The notes under the pieces were generated by a model, which ran no database searches, was not told the DNA's origin, and was given only the letters and a program-made list of their open reading frames with translations. 64,000 nt of DNA from the NCBI GenBank assembly GCA_012184525.1, contig WOFQ01000007.1, forward strand, positions 496,001 through 560,000, in the 5' to 3' direction. The stretch comes from Xenoacremonium recifei. Taxonomy: Eukaryota; Ascomycota; Sordariomycetes; Hypocreales; Nectriaceae. Each line of letters starts with the position of its first letter. Within the stretch, counting starts at the first letter, position 1. Shown here one piece after another: positions 12,887 to 24,525 of this stretch. The translations under genes and the position numbers were made by a program.

Positions 12887-13626
12887 ATGGATCCCGCACT
12901 TCTCGCTAATCTCGACCGATGGTATGCCCTCAACTCCTCTTCCCCCACTACACTGCTAACACCCACTCCCAGCCCGAGCTACGCCGTAAGCCATCCGCAC
13001 ATAACAGCTTCAAATCTCACAGCCATTAACGCCACCAGTCCTTCTTCGGAGCTCTGGGATGCGCCATCTCTATCGTCTTCACGACCTTCGGCGCAGCCTA
13101 CGGCACCGCCAAGTCGGCCGGCGCCATCTTCTCCTCAGGCATTTTGCGCCCTGACCGCATGATGCAGAATACGTAGAGCACCCCCTGCCTTGAGTTTTTC
13201 CATGAAGAATCAGAGGCTGATGAGACGCGCCTTCAGACTTTGCGCCATCATGGCCCAGATTCTCTCCATCTACGGAGTTGTCACCAGCGTCATCATCGCC
13301 AATAGCGTCCGCGAGAAGATGCCCATCTTCACGGGCTTCATGCAATTCGGCGCCGGCCTAGCAGTGGGACTTTGCGGCATGGCGGCCGGCTTTGCCATCG
13401 GCATCGTGGGCGATGCGGGAGGTGCGTACGATGCTGAAATAGGGCTTATAGATGAGGAATAAAGGTTGACTTGATTCCAGTCCGCGCAAGCTCGCAGCAG
13501 CCGCGCTTATATGTCGGCATGGTCCTCATCCTCATCTTTTCCGAGGTCTTGGGCCTGTATGGTGTCGTCGTCTCTATCTTGATGCTCACCCGATCCGCCA
13601 GCGCAGAGACCGTCTGTAAGTACTGA
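12887..13626 (+). CDS. V-ATPase V0 proteolipid subunit c (VMA3-like)
   Basis: Predicted 170-aa four-helix proteolipid of the vacuolar proton pump rotor. Five exons: 12887-12921, 12973-12985 (13 nt), 13039-13172, 13237-13421, 13481-13626. Diagnostic blocks in order: FFGALGC, FGAAYGTAKS, LRPDRMMQN, MAQILSIYGVV, FGAGLAVGL, AAGFAIGIVGDAGVR, QQPRLYVGMVLILIF and SEVLGLYGVV. The Glu in SEVLGLYG of helix 4 is the proton-carrying carboxylate. The order and length match subunit c better than c' or c''. It is more diverged than usual c subunits in the first loop (SAGAIFSSGIL) and tail. The stop at 13626 lies inside a perfect GTAAGT donor-like string (13616-13621), so an additional short terminal exon is possible. 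It converges with VPS18, another vacuole-function gene. Confidence 0.87.
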
Positions 13627-13830
13627 AACCTCGCAAGGATGAAACCATCTGCAAGGCAAAGCCGCGGGAGATGCTCGGAATGTACCATGTTGGGCACCAT
13701 GGTGGTCATCTGATTAGCCGTTCCCTGGACACGCCATGTAATTATAAATAAGGGTATCTGTGTTCTAGAATTACCGCACAAGGAGTTGTACAGAGCCTTC
13801 CAGCTCGCTCAATGGTCTCTGCTCGTCATC

Positions 13831-16800
13831 TTACAATGCCCATTCATCGACATCGTCATTCTGAGTGATAAAAGGCTCGTCAATCCTCTTAATCGCCAAG
13901 TCGCTGCAGAGAATACTATGCGTCGTTAGTCTATGTCAGAATACACCAGAGCGAACAACTTACCAGGCAGATGCAACGAGTGAATCTAGCTCTGCGACTA
14001 CTGCCTCACGCTTGACGCCATTGACGAGACCCTTGTGTATCATCATCTGAAGCTCCTTGACCCTCGTAGCCTTTCCAACCCCTGCTTGCTCCAGCACTCT
14101 TCGACCGAGGCAGTCTGAATGGAACGAGTGCTGACAAGGGAAGACGAAGAATTGCCGGCTCAAGAGCGGCAGGCCACAGACGTAGCACTTCTCACCGGGC
14201 TCCACAACCGCATACCGATGATCCAGTGCAGCAATGTCCACCTTGATATTCGATGCCGTCTGCGATGACTCGTCCATCTCTTTCTTTAGGTTATCAATGT
14301 TCCTGCTGTAGTCCTCTAGGGCGGCACATATCTCCTCCTTGAAATCGTCAATGACGACAAAATCCGGGAAGAAGGGGATCAAATCTTCGATCTTTAAAAG
14401 ATCGCACCGCTTCAAGAACTCAATGGCGGTCTTGATTCCGTTTGACTGCAGGATGACCTTCCGGGCTACCGCTAGCCAGAGCTTTTTACGCAGTTGAGGA
14501 TTCGACATGGGCCTGTCCGCAATGACTGCTGCAAGCTCGACCTCGTCATGTGATAGTGCGAGATCTACAGCTTGGAGATACTGACCCATGCTCGTGTAAA
14601 TATGGACGCAGGACAATGTACGGTGATGCTGGATGCAGAGCCGCAATGCGAAATCCATGTCGTACCGGGGCTCATCTCCCTGAGCCTGCAAGTATGACAA
14701 CAGCCCGGACTCGTCCTTGGAGGAATGGGACGCATAAATAGAGACGAGGGTGTTGTGAACGGCTGCGTCTTTTGAGTTGAGCGAGTACACAACGTAGTTG
14801 AGGTATCTTATCGCCTGGTTCTGCGTGTTCGCGCCACTCTTAAACGTACGGTTGTACTCTAAGAAGGCCGGAATGAGCTTTCGAGCATTGAGATCAGAGT
14901 GTCGCATAAGGATCTCGACCAATTCTGCCGGAACGTGCGTCATAAGCACGCTGCTGTAGCGATAGAACACTTCTGGGTCGGTCTGCTTCTTCAGAACGTT
15001 GAGCACCTCAGTCCATCTCTCGCGCTGGACCCAATACGATAGGACGTAGTTATAATCGTTGATCGCGTTGGCAAAGTAGAGAAGCTCCCCTTCACGGCCA
15101 TGGCTGCTGATCACGTCGTAGACCATTTTATGGTCCAAATCGTTTTTGTACTTTTCGACAAAGTCTCGGTACTCTTTCTTCATAGATTCGAGAGCCTTTT
15201 GTGATTCAACCGAGTTCATATGTTCAGAGAGCTCTGCTTGCGTGATGATTGTGTCGTCCAGAGTGTTCAGCTTGGCCATGAAGACTTCGACCAACCATCC
15301 AGCGATCATCATTCGTTGCATGATCGACGACTTCTTGGTTGCCGCCAACTTGGTGAGTAAGAACTTCCTTAGGGCGTCGGACTGGTTGTTGTCGATGATG
15401 CTCAGCGCAATATCTTCAAATGGCTTGTTGCTTCGACCATAGATGGTGGCAGCCTCTATCCAGTGGCCTTTGCTGGCTAGATGGTCACCATATGCTGCGG
15501 CGACAGTCTCCTTCTGCGTCTGTGTGCGGGCATGTTGCAGAGCGGGCTCAAACTGTTGCATCTTCATCATAATCTCCCAGATGTTCCGCGCTTCATCGCG
15601 CACCACAATCTCGAAGATCTCATTCGATGTGAACAGCCAGAATGTGTTCTTCTGCATGTCAACAGAGAAGCCAAGCGGCTTCTGGCCATGGCTCAGGACC
15701 TCATGCTCAGAAATAATCTTGCCTGTTAGTCGATTGGTGGTAACCACACGATCTCCGACGAGATTGACAATGTGCCATTGAGTGAGAAGAATTGCGTCAA
15801 TCATAGCCGACGTCGTTTTTCGCTTGTTGGCTGAGTCGGAACTCACAATCTGCGACCTTGGTAGCATCTCTGACTCCGCAAAAACCTTGGCCCCTAGACT
15901 GCTATCCGGGGGAATCGAAGACAAGCGGCCGTGGTATACTCCCTGTGATGTAAGCCATGCGTATGCTCTGTCGGCTATGTCCTCATCGTAGGGGCTGGCA
16001 TCTGGCGGATCGGGAGAGACCACAAGACTCGAGGAGGCCCCGGGAGATGTCCTTCCTATCTCGTGGATAGCTGGCTGCTCTGACTCAAACAACCTGGTGT
16101 AGACCGAGCCACTGCCATCATGACCGAGACCAATCCTGCCAACTAGATGGAATAGCCGGCTCTGCGTACCAATGACCACCCTTCGTAGATCCGACTTGCC
16201 ATTCAGGTTGTCCACCCATAGACCCGTGATAGGCCCATCGGGGAGCTTGTGCAAGTTCTTCAAGTGCTTCACTTCCTTCTTATAGAACTCCTTCGATGTC
16301 TCGATAAAGGCCTCGTAGATGTTCCCGTCCGATGCGCCAATCAGGATCTCCCGTGTTGACGCCGTAGGCAGCGACGGATTCCAGGCCACGCTCTCAATCG
16401 ACACACCGCGTAATCGGCCCAGCTGTCGGGGCTGCTTCGATTGCGAATGGAGGTAATAGTTCTCGCCCAGCGCGGTGCATATTATCAAGTGCGACGCGGT
16501 CGGGTCGAGGAACATGCGCTGGATGACCCCGACTTCGGACGGTTTCCTAGGCAGGTCGATGTCTAGACAAGGGTCAGCTTCCCGCTGCGGTGTTGATGCG
16601 CTGTCGACGCGCGCTGCCATTCCGACTCACCATCGATGTCCTCTGGCCGCTCCAGGTCAATCCGCAGGATGCGCCCGTTGGAGAGAGCTAGGATGATGAC
16701 ATTGTTTGCAACCTGAGCAGCTACAAAGTCGGCCGCGATGGAGAACTGTAGTTGGACGCTCTCAACCGTGAAGATGGGCTCCTCGAGTTCCGGGACGCCG

Positions 16801-17012
16801 TCGGCGGCCGTGACAAAGCCGTTTGAGGGATCGAGAGACATGGCGACGGGCCTCAGCAGACCATATTCGGAGGTCGAGGAGATCGAGGAGCGCCTCGAGC
16901 GATGCGTCGGGGATTCGGCCGGAGCGGTGGCTGGAGTTGGAGGTGTTTGGACACGGGATGTTGGGATGGAGCAGCGAGAGAGTACTGGCTGGACCTGAGG
17001 TGAGCTCCCCAC
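13831..17012 (-). CDS. VPS18: Vps18 (Pep3), HOPS/CORVET tethering subunit
   Basis: Predicted 1021-aa vacuolar/endosomal tethering protein. Minus-strand exons: 16631-17012, 13964-16562, 13831-13915. The N-terminal half is the Pep3/Vps18/deep-orange beta-propeller (from about residue 60: FSIAADFVAAQVANNVIILAL, then ASHLIICTALGENYYLHS). An alpha-solenoid with clathrin-repeat character follows (QRERWTEVLNVLKKQ, HSDLNARKLIPAFLEY, MGQYLQAVDLAL). A C-terminal RING-like zinc domain ends the protein: CYVCGLPL, FPCQHSFHSDCLG, and the final CILC pair. That last pair is encoded only by the small third exon; without its 48-bp intron (13916-13963) translation would stop early at 13960 and lose the last zinc ligands. 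The protein tail EWAL also fits the family. Known role: core of HOPS (vacuole fusion) and CORVET (endosome fusion). Confidence 0.95.
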
Positions 17013-17543
17013 TCCACCGAGGTACCTGCCTTAGGTAGTAGAGCATTACATCACCGCCTTATCCAATGTTGCTTCATGACTTCTTTTCTTTTCTTTATTG
17101 AACAGACATCTAACAAGCCTCGCCAGAATTCTCCCGAAAGCCTGCATAGCCACCCATATATTGAATGGTCCAATGCATAGTATGACGATGGCGTAAATCG
17201 TTATCTAAATAAGGTATTTGCTCAAGCCCAACACCACCGCCTCAGTCTAACCGCAAGCCCCCGAGGAACCCCAAGGGTGTCTTTCCGGAGAAAGGAGACC
17301 TCAAGCAAAACCAACACTAAAAGCAGCTCAACCTTTTTCGTCCACTGTACCGCCCAAATGAGGAGCCCGCGTATCCAAGAGAAACACACGATAGATGACT
17401 CCGAGGCCCCCTCCGTGCAAGAAAGGCTGCCGAGGCACGACTCGTCAAAGATATATACAAATGCAGCAAATTTTGTCGTAATCCAGACATAACAACGCCA
17501 AGCCCCAATTCTGCGCCGAAACCCATGCCAAGCTCCGTCACTC
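17013..17543. other. intergenic, VPS18 promoter and methyltransferase 3' flank
   Basis: About 530 bp. Short open frames on both strands lack conserved content. The AT-rich part at 17080-17220 is probably a shared spacer. Confidence 0.4.
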
Positions 17544-19048
17544 TCATGCTTTCCCGTCTCCCGATGGCGCTTCAGCTGATACTGGCGCTTCATCAGGGGA
17601 GGTATCCATGGCCTCGTGAGACTCAAGAACTCCGTCGGTGACGGCGTGCAGCGTTGGGTCCGGGCTCTCTTCATCATCCGCATCCGCCGCGGGCTTTGAA
17701 TTTGGTGTCATCGCTTTTTCGACAGCGGAGGACAGGCCTGAGTCGGAATTACCATCAGGCTTTCTTGCAGTGACCACTCGCAACTTAATCGAGAGTCCTT
17801 TGGCCTTCTCGGGGTTCTTGGCTAAGCCAGCCAATTCCCTAGCTGCCTGCTCACACTTTTCCTTGCACGTCTCTGGATCCCAACCCTCATAGGTCGTGAG
17901 CAGCCGCAAACAATTGGCCTCCATCGCATCTAGACACGAGACTAGCCAGATCTTCCCAGCTGACTGCTCAGCAACCGTGATGGGGATAACGTACTCCGTT
18001 GTCCGTACATCCACGAACCCGGCGTCCATCAGTAGGGTTGGATCTAAGTGAGCGGTTCCGCGAGGCCGGCCTGACTTGGCGGCAGCAGCCGCGAGATCTC
18101 TCGTAATGGCGTGAAGTGCGGCCTCTGGAGGAAACATATTTAGAAACGCCTGAAAGCCCTCGGCGCTGTCATAATCCTGGATCTCAACCCAACCACCAGG
18201 CTTCAACGAATAGAACACGTTATCGTAAATGAACTGCCAATTCTGGAATGCGCCTTCCATTAAACGGAAATGAATCAAATCGTACTTTTCCGGTGGGCGA
18301 TCCCAGTCCTCAGCATCTTCAATTTCGAAGAACACGTTGACCGGAACACTCTGGGTCTCCGCGATAGCTGCAATGTCGGTGCCCACAACGTCGCAGTCAG
18401 GATATATTTCGGCCATTTTGATGGCCCAGTCGCCTGTCCCTGTCCCAACGTCGAGGATGTGTGTAGGATCTTGAATTGGGGCAAGGGTGAGCTCGCCATG
18501 GAGAACGTGGATGAAGACTTGGTGCTGTAATGTCAGGCGAGTCTGCTCGAGGTCGTCGGTTGGCATGAAATATTCTCTGCAGTAGCGGCGACCGTGTATC
18601 TCTCGGTAGTCCAGGTCTTGGTCCCATAATGAGCGAGTCGATGCCGCACTGAAATCACGTTAGTCCTGCGAAACACCACAGAAGGGTCGCAAACAGAGCA
18701 AACTCACACATCCTCGTCAATCCTCGACTCTGCGCTGGAAAATACCCGTTGACCGGCTCCATAGTGGTTCTTGCCCGGATAGTGGCTCATGGGATATATG
18801 GAGATCATGTCATCTTCATCCTCGTCGACCTCGAGCTCGTCAACCATCTCCTCCTCGTCCGTGTCCATGATGCTGGTCATGGCGGTTTGGGCGCCTTCGC
18901 TCGTCGCATGTTCACTCATGGTTCCGTCGCTGGATTGGCGTCCGCTCTGCAATGCGTAAGAATCCTCCGAGGACATAGTGCTGGTTTGTGAGTTGGGGGG
19001 CCGCAGTCGCGATCCCTTGCGTCGCTTGGTCCGTCGCTTCTTGGCCAT
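17544..19048 (-). CDS. LaeA-like SAM-dependent methyltransferase
   Basis: Predicted 481-aa class I methyltransferase, probably nuclear or cytosolic. Minus-strand exon 1 18708-19048, intron 18649-18707, exon 2 17544-18648. The N-terminal ~110 residues are disordered: a basic patch (MAKKRRTKRRKGSR), a Ser-rich stretch, then a strongly acidic run of Glu/Asp. The catalytic core follows: HILDVGTGTGDWAIKMAEIYP (motif I with the glycine loop for SAM), VVGTDIA (acidic ribose-binding residue), YDLIHFRLMEG, and LKPGGWVEIQDYD (post-motif region). This arrangement is that of the LaeA/Llm group of fungal TAM methyltransferases, whose founding member controls secondary-metabolite clusters in Aspergillus. 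The C-terminus is acidic low complexity. Whether it regulates the cluster at 32-64 kb is not shown by the sequence. Confidence 0.85.
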
Positions 19049-19267
19049 GAGACAACCGATCGGCCGACCTATCGAAATCGAGAAGAGACGACAATGGCAG
19101 GCGACATGATTCGGAATGCGAGTCTCTGTGTAGAGGAGGGGAGGCTGAGGGCGTCGTGGCCGCTTGGAAGTGGCGTCTTGAGGGGAGGAGAAGGTGGCGC
19201 TGGCGATGGGAGGTTGTTGCGAAGCTTCGTCGAGGAGGGTGGGCGAATGTGAGCAGTCACAGCAGAG

Positions 19268-19309
19268 CTAGCTAGCTAGCAGCAGCAGCAGCACCAGCGG
19301 CGGCGGCGT
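19268..19309. repeat. compound microsatellite (GCTA, CAG, CGG units)
   Basis: Short runs of GCTA, CAG and CGG units follow each other directly in the region upstream of the methyltransferase. Confidence 0.7.
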
Positions 19310-20635
19310 CTGGCAACGCTCTCGAGGGGAGTCGCCTAGAAGCTGAGCAAAAGAAGCAAGACGAGGTTCGTCAATGATGGATCGAGACAGACAAGCCAGA
19401 GCCAGGCAAACGAGGGACAAGAGCGAAGAGCGACGTGGGCCTTGGCTGTCTTTACTTTGGACAAGACTCCAGAGAACCAGAACCAGAAGAGCCCAGCCAG
19501 CCCGAGAGACAGGACCGACAGCGTTCGGGGCCGGGGTAAGACTTCGCCCATGGCCATGGTCCAGTCCCAAGCTCCACCACCGACCCAAAAGCTAGAGGCG
19601 GCTCCAGAGACCAGACTCGAGGCTAGCGGCGAGGAGGGAAGAGTCGAGTCGAGCTGGCGCCAGCAGACCAGACTCTGGGACCGCCCCCTCCCCTCCCTCG
19701 CTCCCCTCCCCTTGGCCCCGGGAAAGCCTATGCGGATAGCTGCGTCGAGGCTCGAGCCGGGCGGCCAGCGAGGTGCAGCAGCGGACTGCGGAGCGCATCC
19801 TAAGCAAACAGGCGACGATGCCGGGGGGTCCATCCACGCTGGTAGTCTTGGACGGTTTAGGCAAGGCTGGCCTGGGCCACAGCGACGCTAGCTGTTGACA
19901 AGGGACGACGGCGTCTCCATTTATGAGACAAGGGATATGCTGGCTGGGAACGGTGCCGGAGACGGTGGGCGAGCAGCTGGAGTTTACGGATTAGTGAGGT
20001 CAGGCCGGGAAAGAAGGTTGATGATGAGGGGAAGAGAATGACGATGCAGTGTGCAGGTGTATAAAGATATACTCTGGACTAGAAGGCCGGGAGATCGAGG
20101 CAGGAGCGGCCGAGCACCCATCTCCAACAAAGACAGGGCACTGATCACTCATGATTACCTCAGTACAACATGCCTCGGTACCTTCCACCCGTATTAAGGG
20201 ACCTACGTCTTAGTACCTAACACTGTACCGCACCTATCTCGCCTGGCATCCTCCGTGCATACCCCAGGTGCCATGCCATGCCATGTTGTGTTGTATTAAT
20301 CAGGTGGATTGATGGATGCATTATCAACCAGCGGATCAGCATCCATGAGCATCGCCTGCAAACAGATCCATTCCTCGGAGGATTAGGGTTTGGGCTTGTG
20401 CTCTCTCGTCTCTCTTCCACCTCGTTTCTGGAATTGCGCCGCCGGGAGTATGATATAATACCTGCAGGCTATTCCGCAGGGAGTACGTACGCCCTCTGAC
20501 GTCGCATCGGACTGGACTCTCTCATCCAATCCATCTCCCGTGACCGCCGTGACTCGTCCGTTCCAGTGCGTCCGTGAGGCGATGCGAGGCCAGGTAGGGG
20601 ATGGAACAGATGCTCCGTCCGCTGCCTCCTCGCTA

Positions 20636-20658
20636 CCAGACCAGACCAGACCAGACCA
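20636..20658. repeat. CCAGA short tandem repeat
   Basis: Four to five consecutive CCAGA units in non-coding DNA. Confidence 0.75.
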
Positions 20659-22938
20659 CACAGCTGGGGAATCACATTATGTGCAGGACGCAATGCTGGC
20701 TCTCCGGCTCCGGCTACGCAGCTGTGCAGGGTCTGGACTCCTTGTGCATGAGTGCACATCTGGACTCTCAGGGCAACCCGATGATCCCATCGAATCCGTC
20801 GCAAGTGCCTCTCCCAGCGGCTTGGGGCGCGCGAGCTACTGCATGTTTGCTACCAGCTTTTGCCAGCCCGGCATGAGAGCTGCAGCCACGGATTGGCCGA
20901 CCGACTTCCAGCTCTGGCATCCTGCTCTATCCCTGGCCCGTCACGGCAGCCCGGTCCCATCGAGTTTCTTAGGGCTTGCGTTCGCTAGTCGGGTGGTTGC
21001 ACGCAGGGCAGCCCGTCAGGAAACGGTAACGACTTCGTCGATGCTTGTCTTCCCATCAGGAGCCGCTCCACCATCTCTTCCTCCTCCCCTCCCAAGAAGC
21101 TCGGAATCCCCACTGAGAACCGAGGAGCCCGCTCCCTAGTCGACGGCCTGGGGCCTGATCCCGAAGGCGACCAGGGGGGAGCTGACCAGGGTAGCGGTGC
21201 TGCCATGTCTTGGATTGCTTGGGATTTGGGACCCTATGTATGCAGCAAAGCTCCGCTGCCCCTGTCCAGTCCTCCGGCGCCGTGGGAAGCACACCGTATG
21301 AGCTCACGATGCCTCACTTGCTCCAGCCGTTATGCCTATTGGTGATGATGACGGCTGAGGCAGGATTCAGGCAAGGGGGACACTCGTGGGATGTAAGTGA
21401 CAGCCTGTCTGCCCGAACCCGACCTGAACCAACGGTGATCGACATCGTCTCGCCCAGTCCCCTTGCGCAAGAGCCACGAGAGACTAAGGTAGCATGCACA
21501 TGGCCTCCGTGCCTCCTTATCTTAGACATTGGGGTTAATATCAAACCAAGTCAGTCAGTCCCTCCGCCGAGCAACCGGATCTCTTCCATCCAACAAGGCC
21601 TATCAGTGCAGCACGGAGACCGGACAGTCCCTGACAGCAGCATCGTCTGTTCGCCTCGTCCCCGCTACCGGTTCTCCAAGCGGTTCACAGTCTCCTGGAT
21701 TCCCGCTGGCGCACTGTTCGAAGCCTCCCCTGGACTGGTTTGCTGGGTCCATCCTCCTGCGCGCGGACTTCTGTAGGATGGGGGAGGAGATGATCCATCA
21801 CTTCTCACCTCTCATCCGCCGTCGCTCCGCCGCCTCGTGTGCTCTCGGACGGTCCCTCCGTCTTCCGATATGCCTTCAACAGCCCTAATTCCCTTCCCCG
21901 TCCTGCTTCTCCATTCCTGTCAGCCAGCTGGCCTCCCCGTTGCGGGCTCTGGTCCGGCCGGAGCCCTGCCCGTCACGACAATCTTTGCTGCTTTCATCGC
22001 CAGCTCCCGAGCCCAGCGCGGTAGTTGCTGCAACGTCTACTGTGACGTTCTCCTCTGGTTCGTCTCTGCTGGCGCTCTCGCTTGCTGACCTGACCGTTCT
22101 GCTGTCACCACCACCACTCGACCACCGTTTGCCCCCCATCCAGTCCCAATGCCACGGTTTTGTATCACCGTCACGTCTCCCGGCCCGCTGGGTTGGCATA
22201 TGCCATCCTTCGGGTCGCTCTCCTGACTCGGCCTGGCTGCCATGCATTATGCAGGAGGCCGCATTCCCATTTCCAACTGGCGGCCCAGGCCCTTCCGGCC
22301 CCGTTTCCAGACATTCCACGCATGCCGCTCTCGCAAACCGAGTTGCACAAGTCACACTCGAACCCCAGCCCCTGATACGTACTGCGAGAACATACATGTC
22401 AGATACAAACACCGACATTGACGTTGGGCGTGGCACTGACAGCCGTCCGCACTGTGATCTATCACTTCCCAACTCAGCCTCAGCAAGGTATACCCCGTAC
22501 CTGGCATGTTGTACGGCTTGATCCGCATGCACTTTGCTTTGTTTCCTCCCCATTTGCATTGTTTATAAGTCATTCCGAACCTCCCCGTTATGAAGTCCGC
22601 TCTGCTTATCGATCAATCATATCTTCTCATGAGCTCATTAAAATCTATCTTGCGAAATCCTTCGTCTTCGTCTTTCGTGAGGGTCGCGGACTCCATGACT
22701 TCCGCAGCTGTCTAGCCGTCACCGTCCTGCCTTTCGTTTCAAACCTGTTCCCTGATCGCCAAGGGCCCTCTGTGTCCACCTTGACCGGTGAAAGTTTCTT
22801 CTCCACGCGTCTACTCCTGTTCCCCCTTCTTCTTCCATCCCTAAAAATAATGGTATCTCTCGGGTCCTGTCGGGGTCCTTCGAATTCCCGAGCAAAGCAA
22901 GGTCTAATTTGCAGCAAAAAAAAATCATCATGAACTCC

Positions 22939-24525
22939 TCAGACGATAATCTCTCGGTATCCACCGTTGGATGTTCGTCGCTCGCCTCCGTCCGCATCAT
23001 CACCGTTGACTCCGTCGCATGTGTGACGCTTCTTTTCTCCATTCGCGTGGCCGTCTTCCCTCTTCTCTTCGCCGTCCTGGCCCCACGTTTCCCCCGGCCG
23101 AAGCGGTTCGTCCCGCATCAAATGCTCGTCGTCGGGCATCACCTCCCCTTCGCTTACGACGGGGAACGGTGTCAAGACATGGCTAATGTCTCCCCACCAT
23201 GACTCCCCGAACTTTGTGTACCAATCGACTGTGATTTTGAGCCCCTCCTCAAAGGAGGTCTTCTGATCCCAACCAAGCTCACGCAGCTTGGTTGCATCAA
23301 CAGCATATCGACGGTCGTTGAAGGGTCGGTCGTGCGTGTACTTGATCCACCTGCGAGAATCCTCTGTTGGGATCTTCATTAAAGCGAGGAGCTTTTTGCA
23401 GAGATCAATATTGGAAATTTCGTCGTATGAGCCGACGTTATAGATCTGACCGAGTTGACCCTTGTGAAGAATGGTGTCAAAGGCGTCTGCGGCGTCCCCT
23501 GCAAACAAATATCTACGTGTTGGACTGCCGTCACCATGAAGCACAACCGGGCGGCCACGGTTTAGGAGGCAAGTGAATTTGGGAATAATTTCTGCCCGCG
23601 TTAGCTCTGCAGTCGCTCACATCCACCTCCTGTGCGACGGTGGAACTCACTCTCTGGATACTGATGCGGACCGTAGACGTTATTGCTCCGCACGATGATG
23701 ACCGGAAGCTTGAAACTGTGCTGGTAGGATTGTACCAGCATCTCGGCGGCCGCTTTGCTGGCTGCGTAAGGGTTGGTGGGGGCGAGGATGCTGGACTCAA
23801 GCAGCTCGTCGTCGTCGTTCTTAACTTCGCCGTACACTTCATCCGTCGAGATGTGGATGAACCGCTTGATGCCAACCTTTTTCGCGCTCTCCAGTAGAAC
23901 ATGGGTTCCATAGACATTGGTATGGGTGAAACCATACGAGTTACCAAAACTCAGGTCAACGTGAGACTGGGCGGCAAAGTGAAGGACGGTATCAATATTG
24001 TACCGCTCCATGCAGTCCACGACCTCGGTCGGGTGTGTGACGTCCCCATGGTAGAAGGTAAAGTTCCGCTTATCGTTCAGAACCCGCGTATTGTTCAGAG
24101 AGGAGCAGTAGTCCAGCTTGTCAAACGAGACTATGTTGTATGCATGGGGGTATGTGAGTGTGAGGTGCCGGACCAGCCAGCAAGCACTTCAGAGATGCCG
24201 TCAGCATGTGTCAAAAGGCCACTGCAGGGCTTCCAGGGACGTGGCCTTCGGGATTCATCTGCGACTCACATGAAGCCTGCTCCGCCGGTGACCATGATGT
24301 TTTTGACATCGGGCCGCGGCTCGAACTTCGTGGTCCCCGTTAGGACAGGCGCCTCTTTCCAGACATCGACGTCCTGCAGGTATCTGCGGTGGCCATTGGC
24401 TTTGCCTGGGTCGACAGGGGGCATAGTCAGTACCCGTGCGTATGTCATAAAAATGCATCCGGCATTTGCTTTATCGCCGAGAGGGACGCGCGCTTACCGT
24501 TGGGAACGCGACTCAAGCCCGTCAT
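22939..24525 (-). CDS. NDP-glucose 4,6-dehydratase (RmlB-like extended SDR)
   Basis: Predicted 450-aa NAD-dependent enzyme. Minus-strand exons: 24498-24525, 24270-24405, 23651-24186, 22939-23591, all GT-AG with matching phases. Extended-SDR features: MVTGGAGFI (Rossmann glycine motif, about residue 53), FYHGDVTH, HFAAQSHVDLSFGNS, HISTDEVYG (Thr-Asp-Glu catalytic triplet characteristic of 4,6-dehydratases), YAASKAAAE (catalytic Tyr and Lys), NNVYGPHQYPEK, RRYLFAGDAADAF and NDRRYAVDATKL. It converts an NDP-glucose (UDP-glucose is most likely in fungi) to the 4-keto-6-deoxy sugar, the first step toward rhamnose-type sugars. The last ~65 residues form a charged, low-complexity tail beyond the usual family length. 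It is transcribed divergently from a sugar-nucleotide-transporter-like gene 1.15 kb away, which fits a shared glycan role. Confidence 0.92.

Larger units (their letters stand above)
19049..22938. other. 3.9-kb GC-rich region with no supportable gene
   Basis: Long unspliced frames occur on both strands (for example 20540-21139 plus and 21885-22559 minus), but they overlap each other, are Pro/Ser/Arg-rich and carry no recognisable domain or splice chain. The left end is the promoter of the methyltransferase and the right end is the 3' flank of the dehydratase. Simple repeats occur at 19279-19309 (CAG then CGG) and 20636-20658. A long non-coding RNA or very long UTRs are possible. Confidence 0.5.

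Noticed and set aside
13960..13963. Stop codon ending VPS18 at 13960
   Set aside because: It lies inside a 48-bp intron; the downstream exon supplies the conserved CxxC pair and tail.
21885..22559. 224-codon minus-strand frame and overlapping plus-strand frames at 20540-22521
   Set aside because: Mutually overlapping, low complexity, no domain or splice structure; expected by chance in GC-rich DNA.
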